NCBI GenBank assembly: GCA_016169945.1
Contig: JADLSH010000216.1
Location: 1,283,001 to 1,347,000 of the forward strand
DNA length: 64,000 nucleotides
Direction: 5' to 3'
Source of the DNA: Trachythela sp. YZ-2020
Lineage: Eukaryota; Cnidaria; Anthozoa; Malacalcyonacea; Clavulariidae
Every line of letters starts with the position of its first letter. The stretch's first letter is position 1. A model generated the notes under the pieces. The model did not search any database and had not been told where the DNA came from. It saw only the letters and a list, made by a program, of their open reading frames with translations. Shown here one piece after another: positions 1 to 11,062 of the stretch. The translations under genes and the position numbers were made by a program.

Positions 1-533
1 AGCAAATAATTAAGCGATCCAGTCATATATATAGTTGATGTGTCATTGAACGGCCAATAATAAATATTTCAAATAGTGCCGCAAGCATAGCTTGTATTAC
101 AGCCACGCAAAATTACAATAATATAGCGCGCGTTTTAAGCTACACTATATATAAAATATATATATAGATAGAAAAATCTACAGCAAACGTAGCTTTAGGG
201 TACAATCTCATACGAATCACATCTTTATATGATAGAACGATGTTTAAAGAACCACCATAGCTATTTATAAGACTTAATTATCTACCAAACTAATACCAAC
301 AAATTCCTAACTAACAGCAAGCCATAAGAAAAAACTCAGACTGTCTGAGTATTTTACTGCGTTATCATACTTTTGAAATGTCTGTAACTTGAAAACTAAA
401 CAAGATATCTTTATGAAACTTTCAGCAAGAATTCAGTGGTAATTGAGCTATTGATAGGTCGATACCATTCCAAGATTAATTATATTGCGTAACAATAGTT
501 TCATTTTAATATCCAAACATAGCACGAATTCAC

Positions 534-774
534 GATTTAACTGCAGAGCAGCGAGCTTTAGCCCTCTTGCTGAGGCGCGAATTCAAATATTCGTATCGGA
601 AAATTGCGTTAACATGTCAAAGTCAAGCCTTCTAAGAGTTTTTAAGCGGTTTGATAATAAAAATACCGAAAAGCTGAAAAAGTCTTATCAAGGTCGGCGT
701 AAATCATTGACACAACGAGATGAGCGCAAACTCAAAAGAGCAATTATGCAACCTGAGAAAGAAGTCCTAATTTC
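534..774 (+). pseudogene. Tc1-type transposase N-terminal HTH remnant (satellite copy 1)
   Basis: Read from gatttaactgcagagcag, the first frame gives a helix-turn-helix start (LTAEQRALALLLRRE, then YSYRKIALTC). It shifts frame near gttaacatgtcaaag into SLLRVFKRF and then GRRKSLTQRDERKLKRAI. This is the order expected of the paired-like DNA-binding region of Tc1/mariner transposases: two HTH motifs joined by a GRP/GRR-type linker. The catalytic DDE domain is absent from every unit, so this is a non-coding fossil carried by the satellite. In this copy the end reads caacctgag instead of caactccgag, a second frame change. A longer frame with TTG as start spans the region but does not match the conserved HTH reading. 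Confidence 0.6.
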
Positions 775-1761
775 ATACTTATCATACTTATTTTATTTTA
801 TTGTTGTATAATGTTTACTGAATACATGCATACCAGTAGCAAAATATATTTTAAATCTCGCAAATTTGCCTAACTAATGCATTGGTGTCGTATTACATAA
901 TGCTTATAGCCGTGGCTAATGCAAACAAAATTGTTGTGTTTATTGCGTATATTATGCTTATATACAGATTATATATATATGCATATATAATACACATATA
1001 TATTAATGCCAAGTAACCATGTGTTTTTCTAAAAATAACAGACTTTTATTAGTAATCATTAGTAACCACAAGTAACCATTTGATTAAATAACTATATATG
1101 ATATACTTACTTATATGTTTACTGATGGTTACTTGTGGTTACTTGTGGTAACTTGCGCTATTTATACTTGGATGATGATTATTCGTCAACAAATAGCGAA
1201 TTCACAATTTGTGTGTAACATTAGACAGTTATATTTGTCCAAAATAACTACACATTGCATCTTATTTGAATGCTTAAAGATGGTTACTTGTGGAGACGTG
1301 CGGTTACTTGTGCTCTTTAGACTTTCCCGCATGATAATTACTTGTCTACAAACAGGGAATTCACATTTTGTTTGTAAAATTAGACTTGGTAGTGTATTTG
1401 TCCAAATACTTGAAATGTAATTCATGCTAGCAAATAATTAAGCGATCCAGTCATATATATAGTTGATGTGTCATTGAACGGCCAATAATAAATATTTCAA
1501 ATAGTGCCGCAAGCATAGCTTGTATTACAGCCACGCAAAATTACAATAATATAGCGCGCGTTTTAAGCTACACTATATATAAAATATATATATAGATAGA
1601 AAAATCTACAGCAAACGTAGCTTTAGGGTACAATCTCATACGAATCACATCTTTATATGATAGAACGATGTTTAAAGAACCACCATAGCTATTTATAAGA
1701 CTTAATTATCTACCAAACTAATACCAACAAATTCCTAACTAACAGCAAGCCATAAGAAAAA

Positions 1762-2024
1762 ACTCAGACAATCAGTGACATTGAAATTTGGGACACTTGT
1801 ATAGAAAGGGTATTTTTGTACACAATTGTGCAAAATTCACTGGTAAACCCTCCCCGTTTCAATGTTGGTTTATCTGCTGGAAACGCATCGACAGCCTAAT
1901 ACGAGACAATAGCATGTAACATAGAAAATGCATGTTAGACTACCAACATTGAAAAGGGGGGAAGGGGGGAATTTTGCCTTTTCAGGCTAATCGGTCCAAT
2001 AATTATGTCACTGATTGTCTGAGT
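1762..2024. repeat. 263-bp foldback (MITE-like) segment inside satellite units
   Basis: The ends are perfect inverted repeats: left actcagacaatcagtgacat, right its reverse complement ending gattgtctgagt. A second inverted pair lies inside: cgtttcaatgttggt facing accaacattgaaaa, flanked by C-rich and G-rich runs. It occurs in most units (also at about 3451, 9970, 21662, 24805, 26485, 28167, 29840, 31524, 33196, 34868, 39432 and 41110, and cut short at about 36548 and 42796). Units starting at 1 and 23018 lack it and keep only ctcagactgtctgag. I see no clear target duplication, so loss by deletion between the inverted ends fits as well as insertion. Confidence 0.75.
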
Positions 2025-2207
2025 ATTTTACTGCGTTATCATACTTTTGAAATGTCTGTAACTTGAAAACTAAACAAGATATCTTTATGAAACTTTCAGC
2101 AAGAATTCAGTGGTAATTGAGCTATTGATAGGTCGATACCATTCCAAGATTAATTATATTGCGTAACAATAGTTTCATTTTAATATCCAAACATAGCACG
2201 AATTCAC

Positions 2208-2448
2208 GATTTAACTGCAGAGCAGCGAGCTTTAGCCCTCTTGCTGAGGCGCGAATTCAAATATTCGTATCGGAAAATTGCGTTAACATGTCAAAGTCAA
2301 GCCTTCTAAGAGTTTTTAAGCGGTTTGATAATAAAAATACCGAAAAGCTGAAAAATCTTATCAAGGTCGGCGTAAATCATTGACACAACGAGATGAGCGC
2401 AAACTCAAAAGAGCAATTATGCAACTCCGAGAAAGAAGTCCTAATTTC
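2208..2448 (+). pseudogene. Tc1-type HTH remnant (satellite copy 2)
   Basis: Same fossil. It has lost one base after gctgaaaaa (…aaaatcttatc), which shifts the LTQRDERKLKRAI part out of frame. It keeps the caactccgag form of the end. Confidence 0.55.
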
Positions 2449-3896
2449 ATACTTATCATACTTATTTTATTTTATTGTTGTATAATGTTTACTGAATACA
2501 TGCATACCAGTAGCAAAATATATTTTAAATCTCGCAAATTTGCCTAACTAATGCATTGGTGTCGTATTACATAATGCTTATAGCCGTGGCTAATGCAAAC
2601 AAAATTGTTGTGTTTATTGCGTATATTATGCTTATATACAGATTATATATATATGCATATATAATACACATATATATTAATGCCAAGTAACCATGTGTTT
2701 TTCTAAAAATAACAGACTTTTTTCACAAGTAACCACAAGTAACCACAAGTAACCATTTGATTAAATAACTATATATGATATACTTACTTATATAAGCTTA
2801 CTGATGGTTACTTGTGGTTACTTGTGGTAACTTGCGCTATTTATACTTGGATGATGATTATTCGTCAACAAATAGCGAATTCACAATTTGTGTGTAACAT
2901 TAGACAGTTATATTTGTCCAAAATAACTACACATTGCATCTTATTTGAATGCTTAAAGATGGTTACTTGTGGAGACGTGCGGTTACTTGTGCTCTTTAGA
3001 CTTTCCCGCATGATAATTACTTGTCTACAAACAGGGAATTCACATTTTGTTTGTAAAATTAGACTTGGTAGTGTATTTGTCCAAATACTTGAAATGTAAT
3101 TCATGCTAGCAAATAATTAAGCGATCCAGTCATATATATAGTTGATGTGTCATTGAACGGCCAATAATAAATATTTCAAATAGTGCCGCAAGCATAGCTT
3201 GTATTACAGCCACGCAAAATTACAATAATATAGCGCGCGCGTTTTAAGCTACACTATATATAAAATATATATATAGATAGAAAAATCTACAGCAAACGTA
3301 GCTTTAGGGTACAATCTCATACGAATCACATCTTTATATGATAGAACGATGTTTAAAGAACCACCATAGCTATTTATAAGACTTAATTATCTACCAAACT
3401 AATACCAACAAATTCCTAACTAACAGCAAGCCATAAGAAAAAACTCAGACAATCAGTGACATTGAAATTTGGGACACTTGTATAGAAAGGGTATTTTTGT
3501 ACACAATTGTGCAAAATTCACTGGTAAACCCCCTCCCCCGTTTCAATGTTGGTTTATCTGCTGGAAAAAGCATCGACAGCCTAATACGAGACAATAGCAT
3601 GTAACATAGAAAATGCATGTTAGACTACCAACATTGAAAAGGGGGGAAGGGGGGAATTTTGACTTTTCAGGCTAATCGGTCCAATAATTATGTCACTGAT
3701 TGTCTGAGTATTTTACTGCGTTATCATACTTTTGAAATGTCTGTAACTTGAAAACTAAACAAGATATCTTTATGAAACTTTCAGCAAGAATTCAGTGGTA
3801 ATTGATCGAGCTATTGATAGGTCGATACCATTCCAAGATTAATTATATTGCGTAACAATAGTTTCATTTTAATATCCAAACATAGCACGAATTCAC

Positions 3897-4117
3897 GATT
3901 TAACTGCAGAGCAGCGAGTTCAAATATTCGTATCGGAAAATTGCGTTAACATGTCAAAGTCAAGCCTTCTAAGAGTTTTTAAGCGGTTTGATAATAAAAA
4001 TAAAAATACCGAAAAGCTGAAAAAGTCTTATCAAGGTCGGCGTAAATCATTGACACAACGAGATGAGCGCAAACTCAAAAGAGCAATTATGCAACCCGAG
4101 AAAGAAGTCCTAATTTC
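3897..4117 (+). pseudogene. Tc1-type HTH remnant (satellite copy 3, 26-bp deletion)
   Basis: A deletion of about 26 bp after gcagcgag removes the RALALLLRRE helix. The linker and LTQRDERKLKRAI part remain. The end has a caacccgag variant. Confidence 0.55.
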
Positions 4118-4423
4118 ATACTTATCATACTTATTTTATTTTATTGTTGTATAATGTTTACTGAATACATGCATACCAGTAGCAAAATATATTTTAAATC
4201 TCGCAAATTTGCCTAACTAATGCACTGGTGTCGTATTACATAATGCTTATAGCCGTGGCTAATGCAAACAAAATTGTTGTGTTTATTGCGTATATTATGC
4301 TTATATACAGATTATATATATATGCATATATAATACACATATATATTAATGCCAAGTAACCATGTGTTTTTCTAAAAATAACAGACTTTTTGCACAAGTA
4401 ACCACAAGTAACCACAAGTAACC

Positions 4424-4467
4424 ATTTGATTAAATAACTATATATGATATACTTACTTATATAAGCT
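4424..4467. repeat. inverted gttacttgtg repeats at the satellite unit junction
   Basis: Between the coding fossil of one unit and the anchor of the next, caagtaaccacaagtaacc is followed about 55 bp later by its inverse ggttacttgtggttacttg (for example 2728-2756 with 2806-2834). The intervening spacer is AT-rich (atttgattaaataac…ataagctta). Number and sequence of left-side copies vary between units (one to three), while the right side is nearly fixed. The whole unit could be a transposon-derived repeat whose terminal repeats abut in tandem. In this copy the right side was separated from the left by the 4.86 kb insertion. Confidence 0.6.
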
Positions 4468-4469
4468 TA
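4468..4469. other. TA target duplication, left side of the 4.86 kb element
   Basis: Uninterrupted units read aagcttactgatgg. Here the left flank ends gctta and the right flank (9333) starts tactg, so TA is duplicated. Confidence 0.85.
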
Positions 4470-5060
4470 CACTGAAAATCTGGCAGTGTTGTGACAACAC
4501 CAAAAAAGTGTACACGTACACTGATTAGGTGTAAATTGAAATTCTACACCGTTTAAGTGTAATATTGCATTTTCGCAGTGTAGTTAGACACCACCGCAGT
4601 GTACAATAACACTGCTTTGGTGTAAAGTAGAAAAATATCTTGCTGACACTTATTTTGGTGTAAACTTACATTAAAGGGTGTATGCGAGTTAACACATGTA
4701 CACTGTGAGAGTGTATTTTCACACCTGTTTAGTGTAAAATATGGCAACACTCTTTAAGTGTAAAGTTACACTTCGCCTAGTGTATCATTACACCAACGAT
4801 AAGTTAAAATACACCACTGTGGTGTAAAGTCCAAAAAGCCATGAAAACACTAGTTATGGTGTACATTTACCTTGGACCAGTGTAATTTTACCTAGTCGTT
4901 GAATTTTACCTAATTTACGCCTTAATATACTTGTTTGATGTAAAATATGTTCACACTCATTCAGTGCAAAGTTACACATAACCTAGTGTATCCTTACACC
5001 TATATGGTGTTATCGTTTATCTTGTTGTAGTGTAATTTTACCCAGTTATATGGCGTATTA
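4470..5060. repeat. left subterminal repeat region of the 4.86 kb element
   Basis: Dozens of copies of gtgtaa, agtgta and ttacact in both orientations, many paired as short palindromes about 15-25 bp apart (for example taagtgtaaagttacactt near 4755). The same type of array fills the right end. Such clusters commonly serve as transposase-binding regions. Confidence 0.75.
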
Positions 5061-5266
5061 GTTTAAACTTTGAATGCAAAAATTAAACCCTTCATTGTAA
5101 AAATACTAAGAATGTTGGTTTGGCTGAAATTGTACCAATCTGATAATAGAATAATATACGTTTATTCCCTTTTCGAAAAGATAAAACTATTTTAAAATTG
5201 CCAACTCAGCAATGTCAGTAAGAGATCGTGCATGCACTGGGCACTGGTACCTAGTTTAAGTTCTCG

Positions 5267-5290
5267 AACGCACAGCATTATGGGATAGCG
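5267..5290 (-). promoter_or_regulatory. ZNF143/SBS-like promoter motif
   Basis: On the minus strand the sequence reads ctatcccataatgctgtgcg, close to the known ZNF143/Staf motif (TACCCATAATGCATTGCG in vertebrates). It lies about 50 bp before a possible first coding exon. Family knowledge is from vertebrates; its use here is inferred. Confidence 0.35.
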
Positions 5291-5774
5291 TCGCTTTGAA
5301 AATTGAAATTGTTCTCTTTCATCTGAAATATTTTATGGTTGGCATTTTCCCGATTTATTATTGTAAGAAGAAGAAATCTTTCCCGTCAAAGTGCAGAATG
5401 ATATTCAAGAACTCACAGGTAAGATTTATTTTATGTTTAATTTGCTATTTACGTTTTTTAATTGCAAAATATCGGCAGTGATGTTTTGTGCATATTGTCA
5501 CTGTGAAATTCCGTTAAATATTTGAATTAGCCGCGTTATATTTCCATATAAAACCAACGATCTATCGCTTCTTAACACCAAAAGAAAGATTAAAACATCA
5601 ATTTGAATTGATCTCTAGGAATTCCATACCAAATTGCGTAGTAAAGTAATGTATTTTGGCAATTGTTTATAAACCTTATAAATAAATTGCACTGACATCA
5701 AGTAAAGTCTTGGTCATGCTATATATAGTGACTCAGAGTATAAAGCAAGTAACATTACTTTAAATACAACCTTT

Positions 5775-6416
5775 GGATCAATTGAAGTTAACGACCCCCC
5801 TATGCCAATGGGGTCGTATACTTCAATAACAAATATTCGGATTGAAGTATACGACCCCCCTTGTATTATATCGTTAAATTTACGGGTTTTTGTGTCTGTT
5901 TCAAAGGAATTTTTATGTAGCCTTTATTCTCTATTTCTCCTATGTCTCAGTTCGTTGATTTTTGACCAGACAAACAAATCAGACTTTCAACACGATCAAT
6001 AATATGCGCTTGAGGTGTTTTGTTTTGCAATTTTGTCTCCGTGTTTTGATCGCAAACTGCATCTTGTAAATATCTGTTCGATGACTCATTGCTGGAAAGG
6101 CGTTATAAAAGGCCTTAAAATGTTTGGCGAGCATACTGCAACAGTATTCCACCGACGAAATGTCTATCCACGACGAACTGCGAAGTAATCTTTGGCGGCA
6201 ACATGGAAGTGACGATAGATTTCTGAAGCAACACGGTCTCGTCGCAAGCCAGAGAGAACTTTAGAAACCACCAATATATGAAAAGAAGCTAAACGAAATT
6301 CTCGATATAAAAATCATGAATAAAAATCATGAATCATGATAAAAGCTTATTATTTTGGGGGTCGTATACTTCAATGATTAGTATACGACTTGAGGGTCGT
6401 TAACTTCAATTGATCC
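5775..6416. mobile_element. 642-bp non-autonomous DNA transposon with 8-bp duplication (nested)
   Basis: Perfect terminal inverted repeats begin ggatcaattgaagttaacga and end with the inverse. The 8-bp sequence caaccttt is present directly before (5767-5774) and after (6417-6424), a perfect target duplication. Internal inverted copies of gaagtatacgaccccc lie near both ends. An 8-bp duplication fits hAT, P or Merlin elements; the GG start is not the usual hAT end. The element is inserted within another transposon that is itself inserted in the satellite, so it is the youngest of the three. Confidence 0.85.
6160..6264 (+). CDS. short ORF (34 aa) behind a TATA-like box, unknown
   Basis: Within the 642-bp element, gttataaaagg at about 6101 resembles a TATA box and is followed by an ATG opening a 34-residue frame beginning MSIHDELRSNLWRQHG. 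No family recognised. It may be the first exon of the lost transposase, or chance. Confidence 0.25.
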   Translation: MSIHDELRSNLWRQHGSDDRFLKQHGLVASQREL

Positions 6417-6424
6417 CAACCTTT

Positions 6425-8879
6425 AACATCATCATTTTAAAGATAAGCTAAAACAGTAATAAAAATTGGAATAACAGAGTGCAGATAGTGTTTAGTGTAA
6501 TTTATGCTTAATAGAATAATTTTACCTCATGAAACTGTTCAGATAGGGTGGCTAGTCAACTAACCCTAATCTTAACCCCCAACCTAACCCTAATAATCCC
6601 TAATCCCTATTTTGGTTGCTCATATATATCGAGAAACAGCCAAAACACTTATGTAATATAAAAATTTTCCAATGAACCTGAAATCATAATTTTGTGAACA
6701 AGTGTTCTGTTGTAACCCACAGAAATGATTATACAGAGATCTTTCAAGATTGAAACAAAACATAAATTACTCAGTCCAGGTAGGCGATGAAATATATGCC
6801 TTATACAACCAAAAAAGTCTGAAACAAATAATCCCAAAATGTTGTTGCCATATTTACAAATTAGTAATTCATTATATTGCATATCCCAACAGGGAATTTT
6901 CTACGAAATCACTATGCCACAACAAAAGACAAATTGTCCCAAGGCAGGGGGTTTGAAAAAAACAACAACATGTAAACTGCAAACAGTATAAGAAAATTCT
7001 GTGCTATTGCAGGAAAATGTTACTTCAAAACATTTTTATATTGCAATATTATTTGGGTTGACCATTATAATGCAATGTGCCCCAATGCACTTTTAATTCT
7101 AACACCAGGCAATTATACTTGTCAAATGGAAAGTATTTCATGTCAATGGTTGACCAGATTATGTGTTCTTGTTTCTGGTTAACCCATGAAGTTGCAATGG
7201 AGCCTTTACTAATTCACAATCTAGTGCCAGACAATTTATCCCATCAAATGGAAAGTGTTGTATATTATGCTTAATACAATATAAATGTTAACCAGACACT
7301 ATTATACCATTAACCGGCAAGTTTGGTCTACATTTTTAGTAAAAAATTGTGTATATATACAGAGGCAGTTGTAAAAATGAAAATATATGCCCTGCAATTC
7401 CGGTGCAATGCTGTCTATTCCAGTTGCCAACCTTGCAACTATGAAATCATGTGTATTTACCAGATATTGCTATATATAGTGTGTGTTATTGTTGCCAATT
7501 TGTGTTATTGATGTGTACTTGTGGTTATCTTTTGGCAACTGTACTGTGTAGCTTAGATACCCAAATTTGCAAAGTTTAGAATATTTACCATCTTTCGGTT
7601 AACCCGTTACTTAAGGTGCAATGCACATCTTTGCATTATATACTACACTATTTCAGTCATTCTAATGCTAGTTGCTAGACAGTTTAATTTACTTGTCAGT
7701 GGAGATTGTTGCATCTGAACCTTTGACCAGGCAACCTTCCAATGTCCTGCTAACCCATTTTAAGTCAACTGCTGTCCTGTTTTTGACTGATTACTTGTTG
7801 AAATATTTAATATTATATATTATACTGAACATACTTATTCTTCTACAGATTCCATTAGATCATTCATTGAGTACATTGATTTCGTGCAGCATTTGTGTTG
7901 GGGATGAAGTTAAAAGTAAACCGAGAAGCAAATTGACTCAGGACTGAGGTGAACAGAAGGTACGTTGTGTTTTCTTTTGGTTGAATGTATTTGAAACTTT
8001 TCTCAGTAAACCATTATGCTGGAATGTGCCTTTGGTCAATAATTTCCCTGTCTAATGCCAGACTATTGTCTTGGGTCAAAGGTGGCTGGCCAATGTTTTA
8101 ATAAAAGACAGTTCCAGGAGAACATTAGTGCTACAACACATCAGACTTCAATCTGTGGTATTGTAATGTTTACAAGTTAATGTAAAATAGTTGTAAACAA
8201 AGACAAAAACTAGAATTTACATATTAATATTGGTCTCTTACATGTAACTGATATTATATAAGAACAGAACAACACAGTATATACAACAAAGGAGATATTT
8301 CAATCTGCTTGGTTTCAATTTGAGCTATTTCAATATATGTGTTCAATGTTCCAAGCTGTCTACAAGAAGACATAAAAATATCAGTTATGTTGTGCTGATT
8401 GTTCAACATTTGGTGATTTGAATAGTTAATATTATGAACACAATTTCAAGTGATTTTGGGGGAACAAACATGGAGATTTAACTTAAATTCTGATCTAAAA
8501 ATGCTGTACATACCCAGCTTGTGATGTCATAATTTGTATATTGAACACATTGAAATATCTCAAATATCTCAAAAATTGTAAAATATTAAAATTGTAAAAT
8601 ATGTTCCTCTACCGATTTTGATATGTAAAATCCCAACTAAAGTACTATTGTTTTGAATGAACTGTACAAGTGAATAATGATGTTTGTAATAATAATGATG
8701 AAGGAATTTTTTAGTTATTTGTTAGTTATTGTAATACATTGTTTAAATTTCAATTAGATACATGCAGTATTCTGATTTGGTGCATGCATAGCACAACTTA
8801 ACAGGGGTTAACTTGTACTTGCACTTTTATAGTCCTTTTATTCTCTTTGTGAATCAGCATTGTAAAGGATCTTCAGAAG
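6425..8879. other. AT-rich interior of the 4.86 kb element
   Basis: No gene seen apart from the possible exon at 7849. Between about 7060 and 8100 a loosely repeated theme recurs (accaggcaatt / gccagacaatttatc…tcaaatggaaag, and tgcaatgtgcccc), suggesting old diverged repeats of 100-150 bp. A similar phrase (aatgccagacaatttatc) occurs at 12240 in the 10 kb element. A telomere-like stretch lies at 6561-6607. Confidence 0.5.
6561..6607 (+). repeat. degenerate telomere-like (ccctaa) stretch
   Basis: Contains aaccctaat, aacctaaccctaat and aatccctaatccc, an imperfect run of the animal telomere repeat TTAGGG read on the other strand. It is too short and degenerate to be a telomere. Confidence 0.4.
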
Positions 8880-9332
8880 TGTAAGTTTGTTCCTTTGGTA
8901 CGTTAACACTGATTTGGTGTCCATTCATCAGAATCTGATTTACACCAAAGCAGTGTACACATACCTTGATAGTGTAGTTTAACACCCAATTGGTGTCCAC
9001 AGCGTGTCCCAGCGTGCCTATTAACACTAAACCAGTGTAAAATGACCTTCAAAGCGTTTAGCTCCGTAGTGTAATTTAACACCCAACTGGTGTCCACACT
9101 GTGTTGTAAGCCTATTTTACACTGAACCAGTGTAAAATTACCAGTGTAGTGTACTTACTGTATGTTTACGCCCGCAGTGTAAATGGACACCAAATACGTT
9201 GCACATATTTAATACTGCGAAGGTATGAATTAACACCAAAATCAGTGTTAGATAACGCCTAATCGGTGTCCGTAGCGTTGCAAGAATTTACACCGATTTT
9301 GGCGTTGGGGTAACACTTCCAGATTTACAGTG
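8880..9332. repeat. right subterminal repeat region of the 4.86 kb element
   Basis: Counterpart of the left array: repeated acaccaattggtgtcc, accagtgtaaaat and related palindromic motifs. The inverted pairs tend to read caccaNNtggtg here and ttacactNagtgtaa on the left, so the two ends are related but not identical. Confidence 0.75.
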
Positions 9333-9334
9333 TA

Positions 9335-10789
9335 CTGATGGTTACTTGTGGTTACTTGTGGTAACTTGCGCTATTTATACTTGGATGATGATTATTCGTC
9401 AACAAATAGCGAATTCACAATTTGTGTGTAACATTAGACAGTTATATTTGTCCAAAATAACTACACATTGCATCTTATTTGAATGCTTAAAGATGGTTAC
9501 TTGTGGAGACGTGCGGTTACTTGTGCTCTTTAGACTTTCCCGCATGATAATTACTTGTCTACAAACAGGGAATTCACATTTTGTTTGTAAAATTAGACTT
9601 GGTAGTGTATTTGTCCAAATACTTGAAATGTAATTCATGCTAGCAAATAATTAAGCGATCCAGTCATATATATAGTTGATGTGTCATTGAACGGCCAATA
9701 ATAAATATTTCAAATAGTGCCGCAAGCATAGCTTGTATTACAGCCACGCAAAATTACAATAATATAGCGCGCGCGTTTTAAGCTACACTATATATAAAAT
9801 ATATATATAGATAGACAACAAACGTAGCTTTAGGGTACAATCTCATACGAATCACATCTTTATATGATAGAACGATGTTTAAAGAACCACCATAGCTATT
9901 TATAAGACTTAATTATCTACCAAACTAATACCAACAAATTCCTAACTAACAGCAAGCCATAAGAAAAAACTCAGACAATCAGTGACATTGAAATTTGGGA
10001 CACTTGTATAGAAAGGGTATTTTTGTACACAATTGTGCAAAATTCACTGGTAAACCCCTCCCCGTTTCAATGTTGGTTTATCTGCTGGAAAAAGCATCGA
10101 CAGCCTAATACGAGACAATAGCATGTAACATAGAAAATGCATGTTAGACTACCAACATTGAAAAGGGAAGGGAATTTTGCCTTTCAGGCTAATCGGTCCA
10201 ATAATTATGTCACTGATTGTCTGAGTATTTTACTGCGTTATCATACTTTTGAAATGTCTGTAACTTGAAAACTAAACAAGATATCTTTATGAAACTTTCA
10301 GCAAGAATTCAGTGGTAATTGAGCTATTGATAGGTCGATACCATTCCAAGATTAATTATATTGCGTAACAATAGTTTCATTTTAATATCCAAACATAGCA
10401 CGAATTCACGATTTAACTGCAGAGCAGCGAGCTTTAGCCCTCTTGCTGAGGCGCGAATTCAAATATTCGTATCGGAAAATTGCGTTAACATGTCAAAGTC
10501 AAGCCTTCTAAGAGTTTTTAAGCGGTTTGATAATAAAAATAAAAATACCGAAAAGCTGAAAAAGTCTTATCAAGGTCGGCGTAAATCATTGACACAACGA
10601 GATGAGCGCAAACTCAAAAGAGCAATTATGCAACTCCGAGAAAGAAGTCCTAATTTCATACTTATCATACTTATTTTATTTTATTGTTGTATAATGTTTA
10701 CTGAATACATGCATACCAGTAGCAAAATATATTTTAAATCTCGCAAATTTGCCTAACTAATGCACTGGTGTCGTATTACATAATGCTTA
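9335..10789 (+). repeat. macrosatellite array, block 2
   Basis: The array resumes with ctgatggttacttgtgg exactly where block 1 was cut, then runs through the anchor at 9642 until a second transposon interrupts at 10790. Removing the 4.86 kb insertion restores a unit of about 1.67 kb, so blocks 1 and 2 were once continuous. Confidence 0.95.
10410..10657 (+). pseudogene. Tc1-type HTH remnant (satellite copy 4)
   Basis: Full-length form with the repeated aataaaaataaaaat stretch and the caactccgag end, so the second half can be read to RERSPNF, as expected of a Tc1-type second HTH. Confidence 0.55.
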
Positions 10790-10791
10790 TA

Positions 10792-11062
10792 CCCTTACGA
10801 AAAAACCACATGTAGAAACCACATGTGAAACCACATGTGGTTCACATGTGAAATTGGAAATTGGTAATGTCACATGTGGTTCACATGTGGTAACATGTGA
10901 TTCACATGTGGTAATATCACATTCCCATGTGTTTTATATGTGATATTACCACATGAAAACCACATGTTCCAATCACATGTGAATCACATGTGATTCACAT
11001 GTGTCTTCAAAACAGATGAATTTGGAACAACCACATGTGATTCACATGTGGTTCACATGTGA
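10792..11062. repeat. left CACATGTG subterminal array
   Basis: About 15 copies of the palindrome cacatgtg or near variants, many as cacatgtgattcacatgtg, directly inside the terminal repeat. The spacing is often 11 bp, one turn of the helix. This is the expected layout for multiple transposase-binding sites. Confidence 0.8.

Larger units (their letters stand above)
1..4467 (+). repeat. macrosatellite array, block 1
   Basis: Head-to-tail repeat of about 1.68 kb. Using the anchor agcaaataattaagcgatcc, units start at 1, 1429 and 3108. The first unit is 1428 bp because it lacks the internal 263-bp foldback segment; the second is 1679 bp. Adjacent units are nearly identical. In each unit the order is anchor, a TA-rich and gcgcgc stretch, the foldback segment, a Tc1-type helix-turn-helix remnant, and an inverted pair of gttacttgtg-type repeats. 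The block ends where a 4.86 kb transposon is inserted at a TA. No conserved long reading frame codes for a full protein; the 79-95 residue frames repeated in each unit are by-products of the array. Confidence 0.95.
5335..7947 (+). pseudogene. possible two-exon gene remnant inside the 4.86 kb element, unknown function
   Basis: Exon 1 (5335-5418) starts at ATG and encodes 28 residues rich in Lys and Cys (MVGIFPIYYCKKKK…), ending at a good donor, cag|gtaaga. A pyrimidine-rich acceptor ttcttctacag precedes exon 2 (7849-7947), which continues in the same phase for 32 residues (IPLDHSLSTLIS…) to TGA. The joined product would be 60 residues with two CxxC-like cysteine pairs. No family recognised. 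The 2.4 kb intron contains the nested 642-bp element. It could be the first part of a lost transposase gene or a chance match of splice-like sites. Confidence 0.3.
4470..9332. mobile_element. 4.86 kb DNA transposon with TA duplication and long subterminal repeats
   Basis: Terminal inverted repeats match at 19 of 21 positions (left cactgaaaatctggcagtg, right end inverse cactgtaaatctggaagtg). TA is duplicated on both sides and the empty site is seen in other satellite units. Both ends carry several hundred bases of repeated, mutually inverted agtgtaa/ttacact motifs. No transposase frame survives; inside are one possible two-exon gene remnant, a nested 642-bp element and AT-rich sequence with diverged short repeats. 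TA duplication suggests Tc1/mariner or the Mirage/CMC group, but the ends alone do not decide the superfamily. Confidence 0.85.

Noticed and set aside
485..811. Frames of 65-131 residues repeated in every satellite unit (beginning MRNNSFILISKH or MWLLVVTCAIYT)
   Set aside because: They start at TTG or GTG, are conserved only because the DNA repeats, and do not follow the Tc1-type reading except in part. No selection on frame is visible (indels freely disrupt them).
1186..1425. 79-residue minus-strand frame found in nearly every satellite unit
   Set aside because: Shadow of the repeat: no start context, no family, and it overlaps an opposite-strand frame.
6561..6607. Interstitial telomere
   Set aside because: Only a few degenerate ccctaa units; AT-rich drift explains it as well.
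10792..11062. CRISPR-like appearance of the CACATGTG arrays
   Set aside because: Repeats are 8-bp palindromes with 3-bp gaps and no spacers; the context is an animal transposon end.
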